DNA from: Lentisalinibacter sediminis
Lineage (GTDB): Bacteria > Pseudomonadota > Gammaproteobacteria > Steroidobacterales > Woeseiaceae
Assembly: GCF_040706615.1 (NCBI RefSeq)
Contig: NZ_JAPDRF010000008.1
Coordinates: forward strand, 59,639-123,638
Length of the DNA stretch: 64,000 nucleotides
Direction of reading: 5' to 3'
A program made the translations under genes and the position numbers. Positions within the stretch are counted from its first letter, which is position 1; each line of letters begins with the position of its first letter. Under the pieces are notes generated by a model, which did no database searches, was not told the origin of the DNA, and worked only from the letters and a program-made list of their open reading frames with translations. Positions 1 through 7,989 of the stretch are shown in pieces.

Positions 1-606
1 GGAATCCGGTCCGGTGCAGACGTAGACCGGCCCGTCGGTCAGCTTCGCCACCAGGCCCAGGCCCGCGGCGAACTCGTCGGCGGCGTCCGCGACGATCACC
101 TCGGCATCCGGCGCCAGCGGGTGGGTGTCCGTGGCCTTGACGAAGATGGCGTGCGGGCGCGAACCCGGCGCCGGCACCTTGCTGTAGGGCCGGGTACGGA
201 AAGCCGGCCAGAGACCGGCGGCCAGCAATTTCTCCTCCACGGCTTCGCCGTCGAGGCCGTCCCGATCGCCGGCCGCGACGCTGCCGAAGTCCACCGCCTC
301 GTCGCCGTCCAGATCGATCACGACCGACTGCAGCACCCGGCGCATGCCCCGGTTCACATCCCGCACGACGCCGGCACCGGGCGCCGTGTAGGTCACGCCC
401 GGCGTCTGCTTGTCGCTGAACAGCGGATCGCCGAGCCGCACCCGGTCGCCGGGCTTGACCGCCATCCGCGGTTTCAGGCCGATGAAGTCGAGGCCGAGCA
501 GCGCAACGCTGCCGACGGGCCGGGCGGACTCGATCACCTGTTCCGGCTTGCCGGCCAGGGGGATGTCCAGGCCCTTGCGGATCTGGAATGAGAGACGTTC
601 TGTCAC
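1..606 (-). CDS. nqrA: Na+-translocating NADH:quinone reductase subunit A, N-terminal part (cut by window edge)
   Basis: The leftward frame opens with a GTG at 606 and runs off the window after about 202 residues. It begins TERLSFQIRKGLDIPLAGKPE and continues with VALLGLDFIGLKPRMAVKPGD and a TPGVTYTAPGAG segment, the typical NqrA N-terminus (a Rnf C/NqrA-type barrel-sandwich region). NqrA is the peripheral cytoplasmic subunit of the Na+-pumping NADH dehydrogenase and takes part in quinone reduction. It is the first gene of nqrABCDEF in most genomes, so nqrB should lie left of the window. The GTG starts 4 bases after the stop of the upstream prenyltransferase, suggesting cotranscription and coupled translation. 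An ATG at 614 is out of frame, which supports the GTG. Confidence 0.9.
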   Translation of the reverse strand, partial: MTERLSFQIRKGLDIPLAGKPEQVIESARPVGSVALLGLDFIGLKPRMAVKPGDRVRLGDPLFSDKQTPGVTYTAPGAGVVRDVNRGMRRVLQSVVIDLDGDEAVDFGSVAAGDRDGLDGEAVEEKLLAAGLWPAFRTRPYSKVPAPGSRPHAIFVKATDTHPLAPDAEVIVADAADEFAAGLGLVAKLTDGPVYVCTGPDS

Positions 607-610
607 GGGA

Positions 611-1582
611 TCATGACCACCAGATTGTGAACAGGACACAGGCGGTCGCCCACAGGCAACCGATCGTATGACTGGCGAGCGTGAACTCGATGGCGCCGAG
701 CACGCCGGCCGGGTCCGAGCCGGAACGGCGCACAGCGCCGGCCACCCGCAGCGAGAGCGCCAGCAGCACGAATGGCACCGCGGGCGCCAGCAGCGGCAGT
801 TGGCCTGCCACCGTGAGCCACAGCGTCGCAGCCGCCGCGATCAGGTGCAGGCCCACGTAGATGCCCGCCGTCGCCGTGCGCCCGAAGCGCACCGGCAGGG
901 TGGCCTTGCCCACGGCGGCGTCGGCATCCAGATCCGGCACCTCGTTGATGAGCACGATCGCCGCCACCCAGGCGCTGACCGGCAGGGCAAAGACGATCAG
1001 CGGGAGGTCGACCACCCCCGTCTGCAGCCAGGCGGCGCCGCTCACCGGCAGCACGCCGAATGCAATGCCGATCGCCAGCTCCCCGAGGCCCAGCGAGGAC
1101 AGCCGCACCGGCCCGAGGGAATAGACGATGCCGAGGGCAATGCCCGCGAGACCGAACCACAGCACGCCGATGCCCCGCAGCCACATCAGTGCGAGACCGA
1201 TCAGCGCCGCGATCGCCAGCAGCTGGATGCCCCAGCGGGCCATCTCGCCCGCGGACATGATCTGGTTCTGGATGAAGCGCGAGCCGCCTGTATAAGGATA
1301 AATCCGGCTGGTATTGCGCCGGTCGCTGCCACCGGTCTCGTCGCCGACGTCGTTCAGCACGTTGCCGGCGCCGTGCACCAGCATGGTCGCGACGAGGGCG
1401 AGCAGGGCCACCACGACATCGATGCCGCCGGCCTGAACGGCGCCCCAGGCCGTGCCCGCGACCACCGGCAGGACGGACGCGGGGAAGAATTTCGGGCGGG
1501 TCGCGTGGAACAGGCGCTTGAGCCGGCTGTCGCCGAAATCGGCGGCGCGCGGCTCGATCACAGCCGTCTTGTCCGCGCTCAT
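611..1582 (-). CDS. UbiA-family prenyltransferase (MenA-like)
   Basis: A polytopic membrane protein of about 323 residues. It carries the two Asp-rich motifs of UbiA prenyltransferases: NDVGD at residues 77-81 and NEVPDLDAD at 213-221, with RPKFFPASVLPV at the N-terminus as in MenA (1,4-dihydroxy-2-naphthoate prenyltransferase). The family transfers a polyprenyl chain to an aromatic ring at the membrane. The ring substrate cannot be read from sequence; a quinone precursor is likely because the next gene is nqrA, a quinone-reductase subunit. ATG at 1582 is preferred because a GGGGGG stretch lies about 7 bases upstream; ATG at 1588 or GTG at 1603 are alternatives. True MenA or a prenyltransferase for another compound are both possible. 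Confidence 0.8.
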   Translation of the reverse strand: MSADKTAVIEPRAADFGDSRLKRLFHATRPKFFPASVLPVVAGTAWGAVQAGGIDVVVALLALVATMLVHGAGNVLNDVGDETGGSDRRNTSRIYPYTGGSRFIQNQIMSAGEMARWGIQLLAIAALIGLALMWLRGIGVLWFGLAGIALGIVYSLGPVRLSSLGLGELAIGIAFGVLPVSGAAWLQTGVVDLPLIVFALPVSAWVAAIVLINEVPDLDADAAVGKATLPVRFGRTATAGIYVGLHLIAAAATLWLTVAGQLPLLAPAVPFVLLALSLRVAGAVRRSGSDPAGVLGAIEFTLASHTIGCLWATACVLFTIWWS

Positions 1583-1603
1583 CTCCATACCCCCCGAAAA
1601 CAC

Positions 1604-1897
1604 ATCCTGCCTCTGTCCATTACCCGGTTCCTCCGCAAAAAACGGGCCGCTGAGCCTCCCGCCCGGCGGCGCGCGGCACAGTGTAATGGATTTCGCGTAC
1701 CAACCGGCCCGGCATCACCCCGCCGACGACCTGGGGAACCACGGATTCACCCCTCCGCTGCCTAAACTTACCGGCCGCTGCGCGTATGAGAATAGGCGTT
1801 ATTACTTACGGTTAGCGGGGCCCCGTATGGTTATCCTCGGCACTCGGCGCAGTCTTGCGTCATCGGTAATCCAACGCCGCGCGAAGGGGGTTTACGC
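1604..1897. other. divergent intergenic region between prenyltransferase/nqrA and hyp operon
   Basis: This 294-base gap must hold the leftward promoter for the prenyltransferase-nqrA unit and the rightward promoter for hypC. It is somewhat AT-richer around 1785-1830. I see an AAGGGGG ribosome binding site at 1884-1890 for hypC but no convincing FNR- or sigma-54-type site. Confidence 0.4.
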
Positions 1898-2128
1898 ATG
1901 TGTCTCGCAGTCCCGATGCAGATCAAGTCCATGGACGAGTTCAGCGCTCGCTGCGAGGCGAAGGGCGTCGAGCGCGAGGTGAGCCTGTTCATGCTCCGGG
2001 ACGAGAGCGTGGAGCCGGGCGACTACGTCCTGGTACACGTAGGCTACGCCATCCAGAAAGTCACGGCAGAAGAGGCGGCTTCCAGCTGGGAGCTCTTCGA
2101 CCAGGTCCTCGCGGCAGCCGATGCATGA
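1898..2128 (+). CDS. hypC: hydrogenase maturation chaperone HypC
   Basis: A 76-residue protein beginning MCLAVPMQI, the invariant HypC/HupF N-terminus whose Cys2 is essential. HypC carries the Fe(CN)2CO unit with HypD and docks on the large subunit of [NiFe]-hydrogenase. The ATG is preceded by an AAGGGGG ribosome binding site 7 bases upstream. The last 8 bases overlap the start of hypA. It is first in the order hypC-A-B-D-F-E. The later VGYAIQKVTAEEA segment is also typical of the family. Confidence 0.96.
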   Translation: MCLAVPMQIKSMDEFSARCEAKGVEREVSLFMLRDESVEPGDYVLVHVGYAIQKVTAEEAASSWELFDQVLAAADA

Positions 2129-2522
2129 GCTGTCCGTCTGCCAGGCTCTCATCGGGCAGGTCGAGACCATCGCCCGGCGTGAATCCGCGGCCCGCGTAAC
2201 CGCCATCCACCTCGCCATCGGCCCGCTCTCGGGCATCGAACCCGAACTGCTGCGCCGCGCCTGGCCCCTGGCGGCCGGCGCCACCATCGCCGAGGAGGCG
2301 GAACTCCTTATCGAGGCAGCCGATATCCGGGTAGAATGCTCGGTCTGCGGCGCCGAGTCCGCGGCGAAGGCCAATCGGCTGCTATGCGGTGAATGCGGCG
2401 ACTGGCGCACCCGGCTGGTGAGTGGCGACGAGATGCTGCTGACCCGCCTAGAACTCGAACGCACCGGCGGCGTCCAACAGGAAGACACGGGCGCCACCAC
2501 GGAGGACTCCAGACATGTGTGA
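2121..2522 (+). CDS. hypA: hydrogenase/urease nickel incorporation protein HypA
   Basis: A 133-residue protein starting MHELSVCQALI; His2 and Glu3 form the HypA nickel site. The zinc site is visible as CSVCG and CGECG, each a CxxC pair, around residues 74-94. The family delivers nickel to the hydrogenase large subunit together with HypB. The C-terminal tail after LTRLELE is about 20 residues longer than in the E. coli protein and lacks a recognisable motif. The gene overlaps hypC by 8 bases and hypB by 8 bases, so the three are translationally coupled. Confidence 0.95.
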   Translation: MHELSVCQALIGQVETIARRESAARVTAIHLAIGPLSGIEPELLRRAWPLAAGATIAEEAELLIEAADIRVECSVCGAESAAKANRLLCGECGDWRTRLVSGDEMLLTRLELERTGGVQQEDTGATTEDSRHV

Positions 2523-3348
2523 TACCTGCGGCTGCAACATCACGGCCGGCAATCAGCACCTCATCCGCCCCGGCGGCAAGTTCGAGCGCACGGCGAGCGG
2601 CGCCGAGTCCGTGGACGTACTGCGGGGGCTCCTGAGCGAGAACGACCACCAGGCGACCCACAACCGGGAGCATTTCGACGGCCACGGCGTGCTGGCGGTC
2701 AACCTCATGTCCTCGCCGGGCGCCGGCAAGACCGCGCTGCTGGAGGCGACCATCCAGGCGCTGGCCGGGGAACTCCGGGTGGGGGTCATCGAGGGTGACC
2801 TCGAGACCGAGAACGACGCCGAGCGCATCCGCCGCCACGGCGTCCCCGCCATCCAGATCGCCACCGGCACCGCCTGCCACCTGGACGCACACATGGTGCA
2901 CGACGCCGTGCACGAATTGTCGCTGGACGAGCTCGACATCGTCTTCATCGAGAACGTGGGCAACCTGGTGTGCCCGGCCAGCTTCGACCTCGGCCAGCAT
3001 CGCAACATCACGCTGCTGTCCGTGCCCGAGGGCGACGACAAGCCGGCCAAGTACCCGGTGATGTTCCGCGCCGCCGACCGGATCCTGCTCACCAAGAGCG
3101 ACCTGCTGCCGGTGCTGGACGACTTCGATCCGGAGCGGGCCCGCGCCTGCGTACGGGATCTCGCCACACCCGCCGTCATGCAGACCGTCTCCGTGAAGAG
3201 CGGCGAAGGCATCAGCGAGTGGCTGGAGTGGCTCCGTGCCGAGCACGCCGCTCAGAGCGAGCGGGTGGCAAGGGGCGAGTCGGCCCGCCCGGCGGTGCAG
3301 CCCGACGGCGCCCATCTGCACGCCGACACCGGCGCCACCGCCCGCTAA
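2515..3348 (+). CDS. hypB: hydrogenase nickel incorporation GTPase HypB
   Basis: A 277-residue G3E-family GTPase. The N-terminal MCDTCGC is the high-affinity nickel site. The Walker A loop is SSPGAGKT at 66-73, the metal site of the G domain includes C121-H122, and ENVGNLVCPASFDLG follows at about 146-160. TKSDLLPV is the guanine-specificity motif. The long poly-His stretch seen in some rhizobial HypB is absent, so a nickel-storage role is unlikely. HypB uses GTP hydrolysis to drive nickel insertion with HypA. The tail after residue 250 is Ala/Arg-rich and variable. The gene overlaps hypA by 8 bases and precedes hypD by 60 bases. Confidence 0.96.
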   Translation: MCDTCGCNITAGNQHLIRPGGKFERTASGAESVDVLRGLLSENDHQATHNREHFDGHGVLAVNLMSSPGAGKTALLEATIQALAGELRVGVIEGDLETENDAERIRRHGVPAIQIATGTACHLDAHMVHDAVHELSLDELDIVFIENVGNLVCPASFDLGQHRNITLLSVPEGDDKPAKYPVMFRAADRILLTKSDLLPVLDDFDPERARACVRDLATPAVMQTVSVKSGEGISEWLEWLRAEHAAQSERVARGESARPAVQPDGAHLHADTGATAR

Positions 3349-3408
3349 CGCTAACCCGTCAACCGCCAACAGTTCGACCGCAATCGCGACGAGCAGGGGG
3401 ATACCGAC

Positions 3409-4539
3409 ATGGCACACGACGCGCGCTACTGGCTGGACCGGCTGAAGGCCCTCCCGCTGCCCGATCGCGTCCGCATCATGAACGTGTGCGGCGGCCACGA
3501 GCGCTCCATCACGAGCGCGGGACTGCGTACCGCCATCCCGCCCCAGATCGAGCTCATCCCGGGGCCCGGCTGCCCCGTGTGCATCTGTCCCGAGGAAGAC
3601 GTCTACGAGGCCATGCAGCTCGCTCTGAACGAGGACGTGATACTGGTGGCCTTCGGCGACATGCTGCGGGTGCCGGTCAACGTGCCGAAGCGCGAACCGC
3701 GATCGCTGGAACAGGCCAAGGCCGCAGGCGCCGACATCCGGCCCATCGCGAGCCCCACGGAGGTGGCCGCCGTCGCCCGGGACAACCCGGACCGGCAGGT
3801 GGTCTTCTTTGCCGCCGGCTTCGAGACCACCACTGCGCCGGTGGCCGCCATGCTGGCCGAGGGCGCGCCGGACAACCTGAGCGTGCTGCTCTCCGGCCGG
3901 CTCACGTGGCCGGCGGTGGCCATGCTGCTCGAGTCCGGCGAGCCCGGCTTCGACGCCCTCATCGCACCCGGCCACGTCTCCACGGTGATGGGGCCGGAGG
4001 AATGGGCCTTCGTGCCGGAGAAGCACGGCATCCCGGCCGCGATCGCCGGCTTCCGCGCCGACACGCTGCTGGCCGCGATGTACTCGGTACTGCGCCAGCT
4101 CATCGAAGACAAGCGCTTCCTGGACAACTGCTACCCCGAAGTCGTGCGCCCGGGCGGGAATGCCGTGGCCCGTGAGTGCCTGGACCGGGTCATGCACGTG
4201 CAGGACGCCACCTGGCGCGGCATCGGCGTGATACCGAAGTCGGGCTATGGCCTGCGACCGGAGTACGAGCAGTGCGACGCACGGCTGCAATTCCCCTCCT
4301 ACGCGGACGACTCGCGCAAGCGGGTGGGCGAGATGCCGCCGGGCTGCGACTGCGCCAAGGTGGTGCTCGGCAAGATCTATCCCAACGAGTGCCGCCTGTT
4401 CGGCGCCGCCTGCACACCGCGCAAGCCAATCGGACCGTGCATGGTCTCCGACGAGGGTGCCTGCCGCATCTGGTGGTCCGCCGGCATGCGCGAGAATGTC
4501 TGGGAAGGTCGCAAGAAAGCCGGCACCGCCGCCGGCTGA
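3409..4539 (+). CDS. hypD: hydrogenase maturation protein HypD (Fe-S scaffold)
   Basis: A 376-residue protein with the HypD signature cysteines: NVCGGHERS near residue 25, GPGCPVCICPEED near 50, and a C-terminal 4Fe-4S region with PPGCDCAKV, NECRLFGAACTP and GPCMVSDEGACRIW. HypD together with HypC assembles the Fe(CN)2CO unit using cyanide delivered by HypE/HypF. An AGGGGG site sits about 10 bases before the ATG. The length matches the family. Its 3' end overlaps one possible start of hypF. Confidence 0.96.
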   Translation: MAHDARYWLDRLKALPLPDRVRIMNVCGGHERSITSAGLRTAIPPQIELIPGPGCPVCICPEEDVYEAMQLALNEDVILVAFGDMLRVPVNVPKREPRSLEQAKAAGADIRPIASPTEVAAVARDNPDRQVVFFAAGFETTTAPVAAMLAEGAPDNLSVLLSGRLTWPAVAMLLESGEPGFDALIAPGHVSTVMGPEEWAFVPEKHGIPAAIAGFRADTLLAAMYSVLRQLIEDKRFLDNCYPEVVRPGGNAVARECLDRVMHVQDATWRGIGVIPKSGYGLRPEYEQCDARLQFPSYADDSRKRVGEMPPGCDCAKVVLGKIYPNECRLFGAACTPRKPIGPCMVSDEGACRIWWSAGMRENVWEGRKKAGTAAG

Positions 4540-4543
4540 GCGG

Positions 4544-6817
4544 GTGGCGCCCGCTGCCGCCCGTGAGACGCGCCGGATCTGCCTCACGGGCCACGTCCAG
4601 GGCGTGGGCTTCCGCCCGTTCGTCTTCCGACTCGCGCACGAACACGGCATCGCCGGATGGGTCCGCAACCAACTGGGCGAAGTGGAGCTGCGGGCTCAGG
4701 GCGCGCCCGGCGCGGTCGCCCGCTTCCGCGACGCCCTGATCGCCGACGCACCACCCCTGTCCCGCCCGGAGCTAAGCGCCGACGAGGCCGTGGACGAGGG
4801 TGAGTTCGACGGCTTCCGCATCCTGGAGAGCGCCGCCTCCGAATCCCCGCGCATCTTCGTGCCGCCGGACTACTTCATGTGCGAGGACTGTCGGCGCGAG
4901 CTGGCCGACCCCGCAGACCGGCGCCACCGCTATCCGTTCATCAACTGCACCCAGTGCGGGCCCCGCTATACGCTGATCGAGGCCCTCCCCTACGACCGGC
5001 CCAATACCAGCATGGCGGCCTTCCCTCTGTGCGCGGACTGCGAACGCGAATACCTGGACCCGGCAGACCGCCGCTTCCACGCCGAGCCCGTCGCCTGCCC
5101 GGTCTGCGGGCCCTCGGTGACGTTGCGCGCCGGTGGCCGGACCCTGGCGGCGCGCGAGGACGCGATTGCCGACGCGGTGGATCGCCTGCGTGCCGGCGAG
5201 ATTCTGGCAGTGAAGGGCATCGGCGGTTATCACCTGATGTGCGCGGCGGGCGACGCCGGCGCGGTCGCCCGCCTGCGCGAGCGCAAGCCCCGGCCCCACA
5301 AGCCGCTGGCCGTGATGTTCCCGCTGGCAGGCCCGGACGGCCTCGAGGCGGTGCGCCGCTCGGTGGACCTGCGGCCGGAGGAGACCGCCGAGCTTCTGAG
5401 CCCCGTGCGTCCCATCGTGCTCGCCGCCCGCCGTGCCGACTGCCCGCTGGCGGACAACCTGGCGCCCGGCCTCGGCGAACTCGGCGTCTTCCTGCCCTAC
5501 AGCCCGCTGCACCAGTTGCTCACCGGCGATTTCGACGCGCCTCTCGTGGCCACCTCCGGCAACGTCAGCGGCGAGCCCGTGCTGACGGATCCCGGGGAGG
5601 CGGAGCGCCGCCTGCAGCATATCGCCGATGCCTTCGTGCAGCACGACCGGCCCATCGTCCGGCCCGCCGACGACCCGGTACTCCGGCGCGTGGGCGGCCG
5701 GGTGCGGCCCATCCGCATCGGCCGCGGCTGCGCGCCGCGGGAGCTCACCCTGCCCTGGCGCCAGCCCGAGCCGGTGCTGGCCGTCGGCGGCCACATGAAG
5801 AACACCCTGGCGCTGGCCTGGGACGACCGGGTGGTGGTCTCGCCCCACATCGGCGACATGGGGACGCCGCGCAGCATGCAGGTCTTCGAGCAGGTGGCCG
5901 GCGACCTGCAGTCGCTCTATGGCGTGGAGGCCCGCCGGCTGCTGGCGGACGCTCATCCCGGCTACGACACCCACCGCTGGGCGCGGCGATCGGGCCTGCC
6001 CGTGGAGACCGTCTGGCACCATCATGCCCATGCCTCGGCCGTGGCGGCGGAGCACGGCGGCGACGGATCCTGGCTGGTCTTCGCTTGGGACGGCGTGGGC
6101 TACGGCGAGGACGGCAGCCTGTGGGGCGGCGAGGCGCTCGTCGGCCGGCCCGGCGCCTGGCGCCGCGTGGCGAGCCTGCGCAGCATCGCACTTCCCGGCG
6201 GCGACAAGGCCGGACGCGAGCCCTGGCGCAGCGCCGCCGCCATGCACTGGGCCTGCGGCCTCGACTACACTGACGGTCCTGAGCACATGGATCTCGCGCG
6301 CATCGCCTGGGAACAGGGGCTGAACTGCCCCGTATCGAGCGCGGTGGGCCGACTCTTCGACGGCGCCGCCGCCATGGTCTGCGGCGTCGGCACCGCCAGC
6401 TTCGAGGCCCAGGGGCCGATGATGCTGGAATCCATTGCCGCCGGTACCGCCGGCGGCCCGGGCAAGGCCGTCGAGCTGCCGGTGGCCGCCGACGGGGCCG
6501 GCGTCCTGCGCACCGACTGGGCGCCCCTGCTACCGATGCTCTGCGACGCCGGGCGCACCGCCGCTGAGCGCGCGGCCGACTTCCACGCCTCGATGGCCGA
6601 GGCACTGACCGTCCAGGCAGGTATGATCGCGGCAAGGGAAGGCTTCGAACGCATCGGCCTCACCGGCGGCGTATTCCAGAACCGGGTCCTCGCCGACGCA
6701 GTGCTGGAGCGCCTCGCGGCCGCGGGCCACACGGCAGTCATGGGCATGGCGCTGCCGGCGAACGACGCCGCCATCTGCTACGGGCAGGCCGCGGAGTTCG
6801 CGGCCCGGGCGGGATAG
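4544..6817 (+). CDS. hypF: carbamoyltransferase HypF
   Basis: About 757 residues from the GTG at 4544, which lies 4 bases after the hypD stop; ATG at 4496 is an in-frame alternative that would overlap hypD by 44 bases. Domains in order: acylphosphatase-like (GHVQGVGFR at about 16-24), two zinc fingers (CEDC...CTQCGP and CADC...CPVCGP), a YrdC-like adenylation domain (KGIGGYHLMCAA) and a Kae1-like carbamoyltransferase domain (HHHAHASA, VFAWDGVGYGEDG, LTGGVFQN). HypF makes the thiocarbamate on the C-terminal Cys of HypE, the precursor of the cyanide ligands of the [NiFe] centre. All catalytic modules look intact. Confidence 0.95.
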   Translation: MAPAAARETRRICLTGHVQGVGFRPFVFRLAHEHGIAGWVRNQLGEVELRAQGAPGAVARFRDALIADAPPLSRPELSADEAVDEGEFDGFRILESAASESPRIFVPPDYFMCEDCRRELADPADRRHRYPFINCTQCGPRYTLIEALPYDRPNTSMAAFPLCADCEREYLDPADRRFHAEPVACPVCGPSVTLRAGGRTLAAREDAIADAVDRLRAGEILAVKGIGGYHLMCAAGDAGAVARLRERKPRPHKPLAVMFPLAGPDGLEAVRRSVDLRPEETAELLSPVRPIVLAARRADCPLADNLAPGLGELGVFLPYSPLHQLLTGDFDAPLVATSGNVSGEPVLTDPGEAERRLQHIADAFVQHDRPIVRPADDPVLRRVGGRVRPIRIGRGCAPRELTLPWRQPEPVLAVGGHMKNTLALAWDDRVVVSPHIGDMGTPRSMQVFEQVAGDLQSLYGVEARRLLADAHPGYDTHRWARRSGLPVETVWHHHAHASAVAAEHGGDGSWLVFAWDGVGYGEDGSLWGGEALVGRPGAWRRVASLRSIALPGGDKAGREPWRSAAAMHWACGLDYTDGPEHMDLARIAWEQGLNCPVSSAVGRLFDGAAAMVCGVGTASFEAQGPMMLESIAAGTAGGPGKAVELPVAADGAGVLRTDWAPLLPMLCDAGRTAAERAADFHASMAEALTVQAGMIAAREGFERIGLTGGVFQNRVLADAVLERLAAAGHTAVMGMALPANDAAICYGQAAEFAARAG

Positions 6818-6838
6818 TCAGTCAGACACCGTTAAGAC

Positions 6839-6927
6839 GGGCACTGGCCCTGGTAGCGAATACGGGCACTGGCCCTGGTAACGAATACGGGCACTGGCCC
6901 TGATCCAGAAAAAGCGGGCACTAGCCC
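6839..6927. repeat. short tandem repeat between hypF and hypE
   Basis: A 25-base unit beginning GGGCACTGGCCCTGG occurs at 6839-6863 and 6864-6888, differing by one base. A third partial copy starts at 6889 and a degenerate one (GGGCACTAGCCC) lies at 6916-6927. The spacing moves hypE about 120 bases from hypF, unlike the overlaps elsewhere in the operon. Confidence 0.85.
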
Positions 6928-6939
6928 GATGGGAGAACA

Positions 6940-7944
6940 ATGGAAGACGATCGCATCAGTCTCGCCCACGGCAACGGCGGACGCTTCATGCGCGAACTCA
7001 TCGACGAGATCTTCGCGCGCCACCTTGCCAACGACGATCTGGACGTGCGCGCGGACGCCGTGCCGCTGAAGCTCGACGAGGGCGAGGTGCTGTTCACCAC
7101 CGACGGCTTCACCGTGCAGCCACTGGAGTTCCCCGGCGGGGACATCGGCGCGCTGGCCGTGCACGGCACCTGCAACGACCTGGCCGTGGCCGGCGCCCGC
7201 CCCTGCTACCTGAGCCTGAACGCCTTCATCGAGGAGGGGCTGGAGATCGCGGTGCTCGACCGGATCATTGCCAGTCTGGCGCGGGCGGCGGCCGAGGCCG
7301 GCGTGCGTGTCGCCGCCGGCGACACCAAGGTGCTGCGCCGCGGCGAGGGCGGCGGGCTGTATCTGGCCACCACCGGCGTCGGCGTGCGCCTGCCCGGCGT
7401 GAAGCCCTCCTTCGACAACATCCGCGCCGGCGATGCGCTCATCGTCAGCGGGCCCATCGGCGATCACGGCACGGCGGTGATGCTGGCGCGGGAGGACTTC
7501 GGCCTGCGCGGCGATCTCCAGTCGGACGCGGCCAGCATCGCGCCCCTGGCGGCGCAGCTGCTGGAGTTCGACGGGCTGCGCTTCATGCGCGACCCCACCC
7601 GCGGCGGCCTGGCGACGGTCACCCACGAGATCGCCTCCATCACCGGCCTGGGGGTGCGGCTCCGCGCCCAGGACGTACCGGTGCGCGAGCCGGTGCAGGC
7701 GGTCTGCGAAATGCTGGGCTACGACCCCTATTACCTGGCCTGCGAGGGCCGGGTGGTCGCCGTGGTCGACCCGGACCAGGCGGACGAGGCGGTGGCGGCG
7801 CTGAGAGCGCTGCCCGGCGGCGACATGGCCGCGCGCATCGGCCACGTCACCGATGCGGCAAAGCGCGTGGTGCTGGAGACCGAGCTGGGCGGCGAGCGTT
7901 ATCTGGAAGAACTGGAAGACGATCCCCTGCCGCGTATCTGCTAG
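6940..7944 (+). CDS. hypE: hydrogenase maturation protein HypE (carbamoyl dehydratase)
   Basis: A 334-residue PurM/AIR-synthase-like protein. The N-terminus has the SLAHGNGGRFM glycine-rich motif, and the middle has VHGTCNDLAVAGARP and RDPTRGGLATV. It ends in PRIC, and this C-terminal cysteine is the residue carbamoylated by HypF and then dehydrated to thiocyanate using ATP. All hallmark residues are present, so the maturation set C-A-B-D-F-E is complete. A GGGAG ribosome binding site at 6931-6935 supports the ATG at 6940. It is followed after 45 bases by fhs. Confidence 0.97.
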   Translation: MEDDRISLAHGNGGRFMRELIDEIFARHLANDDLDVRADAVPLKLDEGEVLFTTDGFTVQPLEFPGGDIGALAVHGTCNDLAVAGARPCYLSLNAFIEEGLEIAVLDRIIASLARAAAEAGVRVAAGDTKVLRRGEGGGLYLATTGVGVRLPGVKPSFDNIRAGDALIVSGPIGDHGTAVMLAREDFGLRGDLQSDAASIAPLAAQLLEFDGLRFMRDPTRGGLATVTHEIASITGLGVRLRAQDVPVREPVQAVCEMLGYDPYYLACEGRVVAVVDPDQADEAVAALRALPGGDMAARIGHVTDAAKRVVLETELGGERYLEELEDDPLPRIC

Positions 7945-7989
7945 GCCCGGCGACGGGGCCGGCAGCGGGATGGCGTCGGAGTAGCGGTC

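Noticed and set aside
2308..4668. A 786-codon open frame on the minus strand
   Set aside because: Antisense to hypB and hypD; the plus-strand genes have full family motifs, so this frame is not coding.
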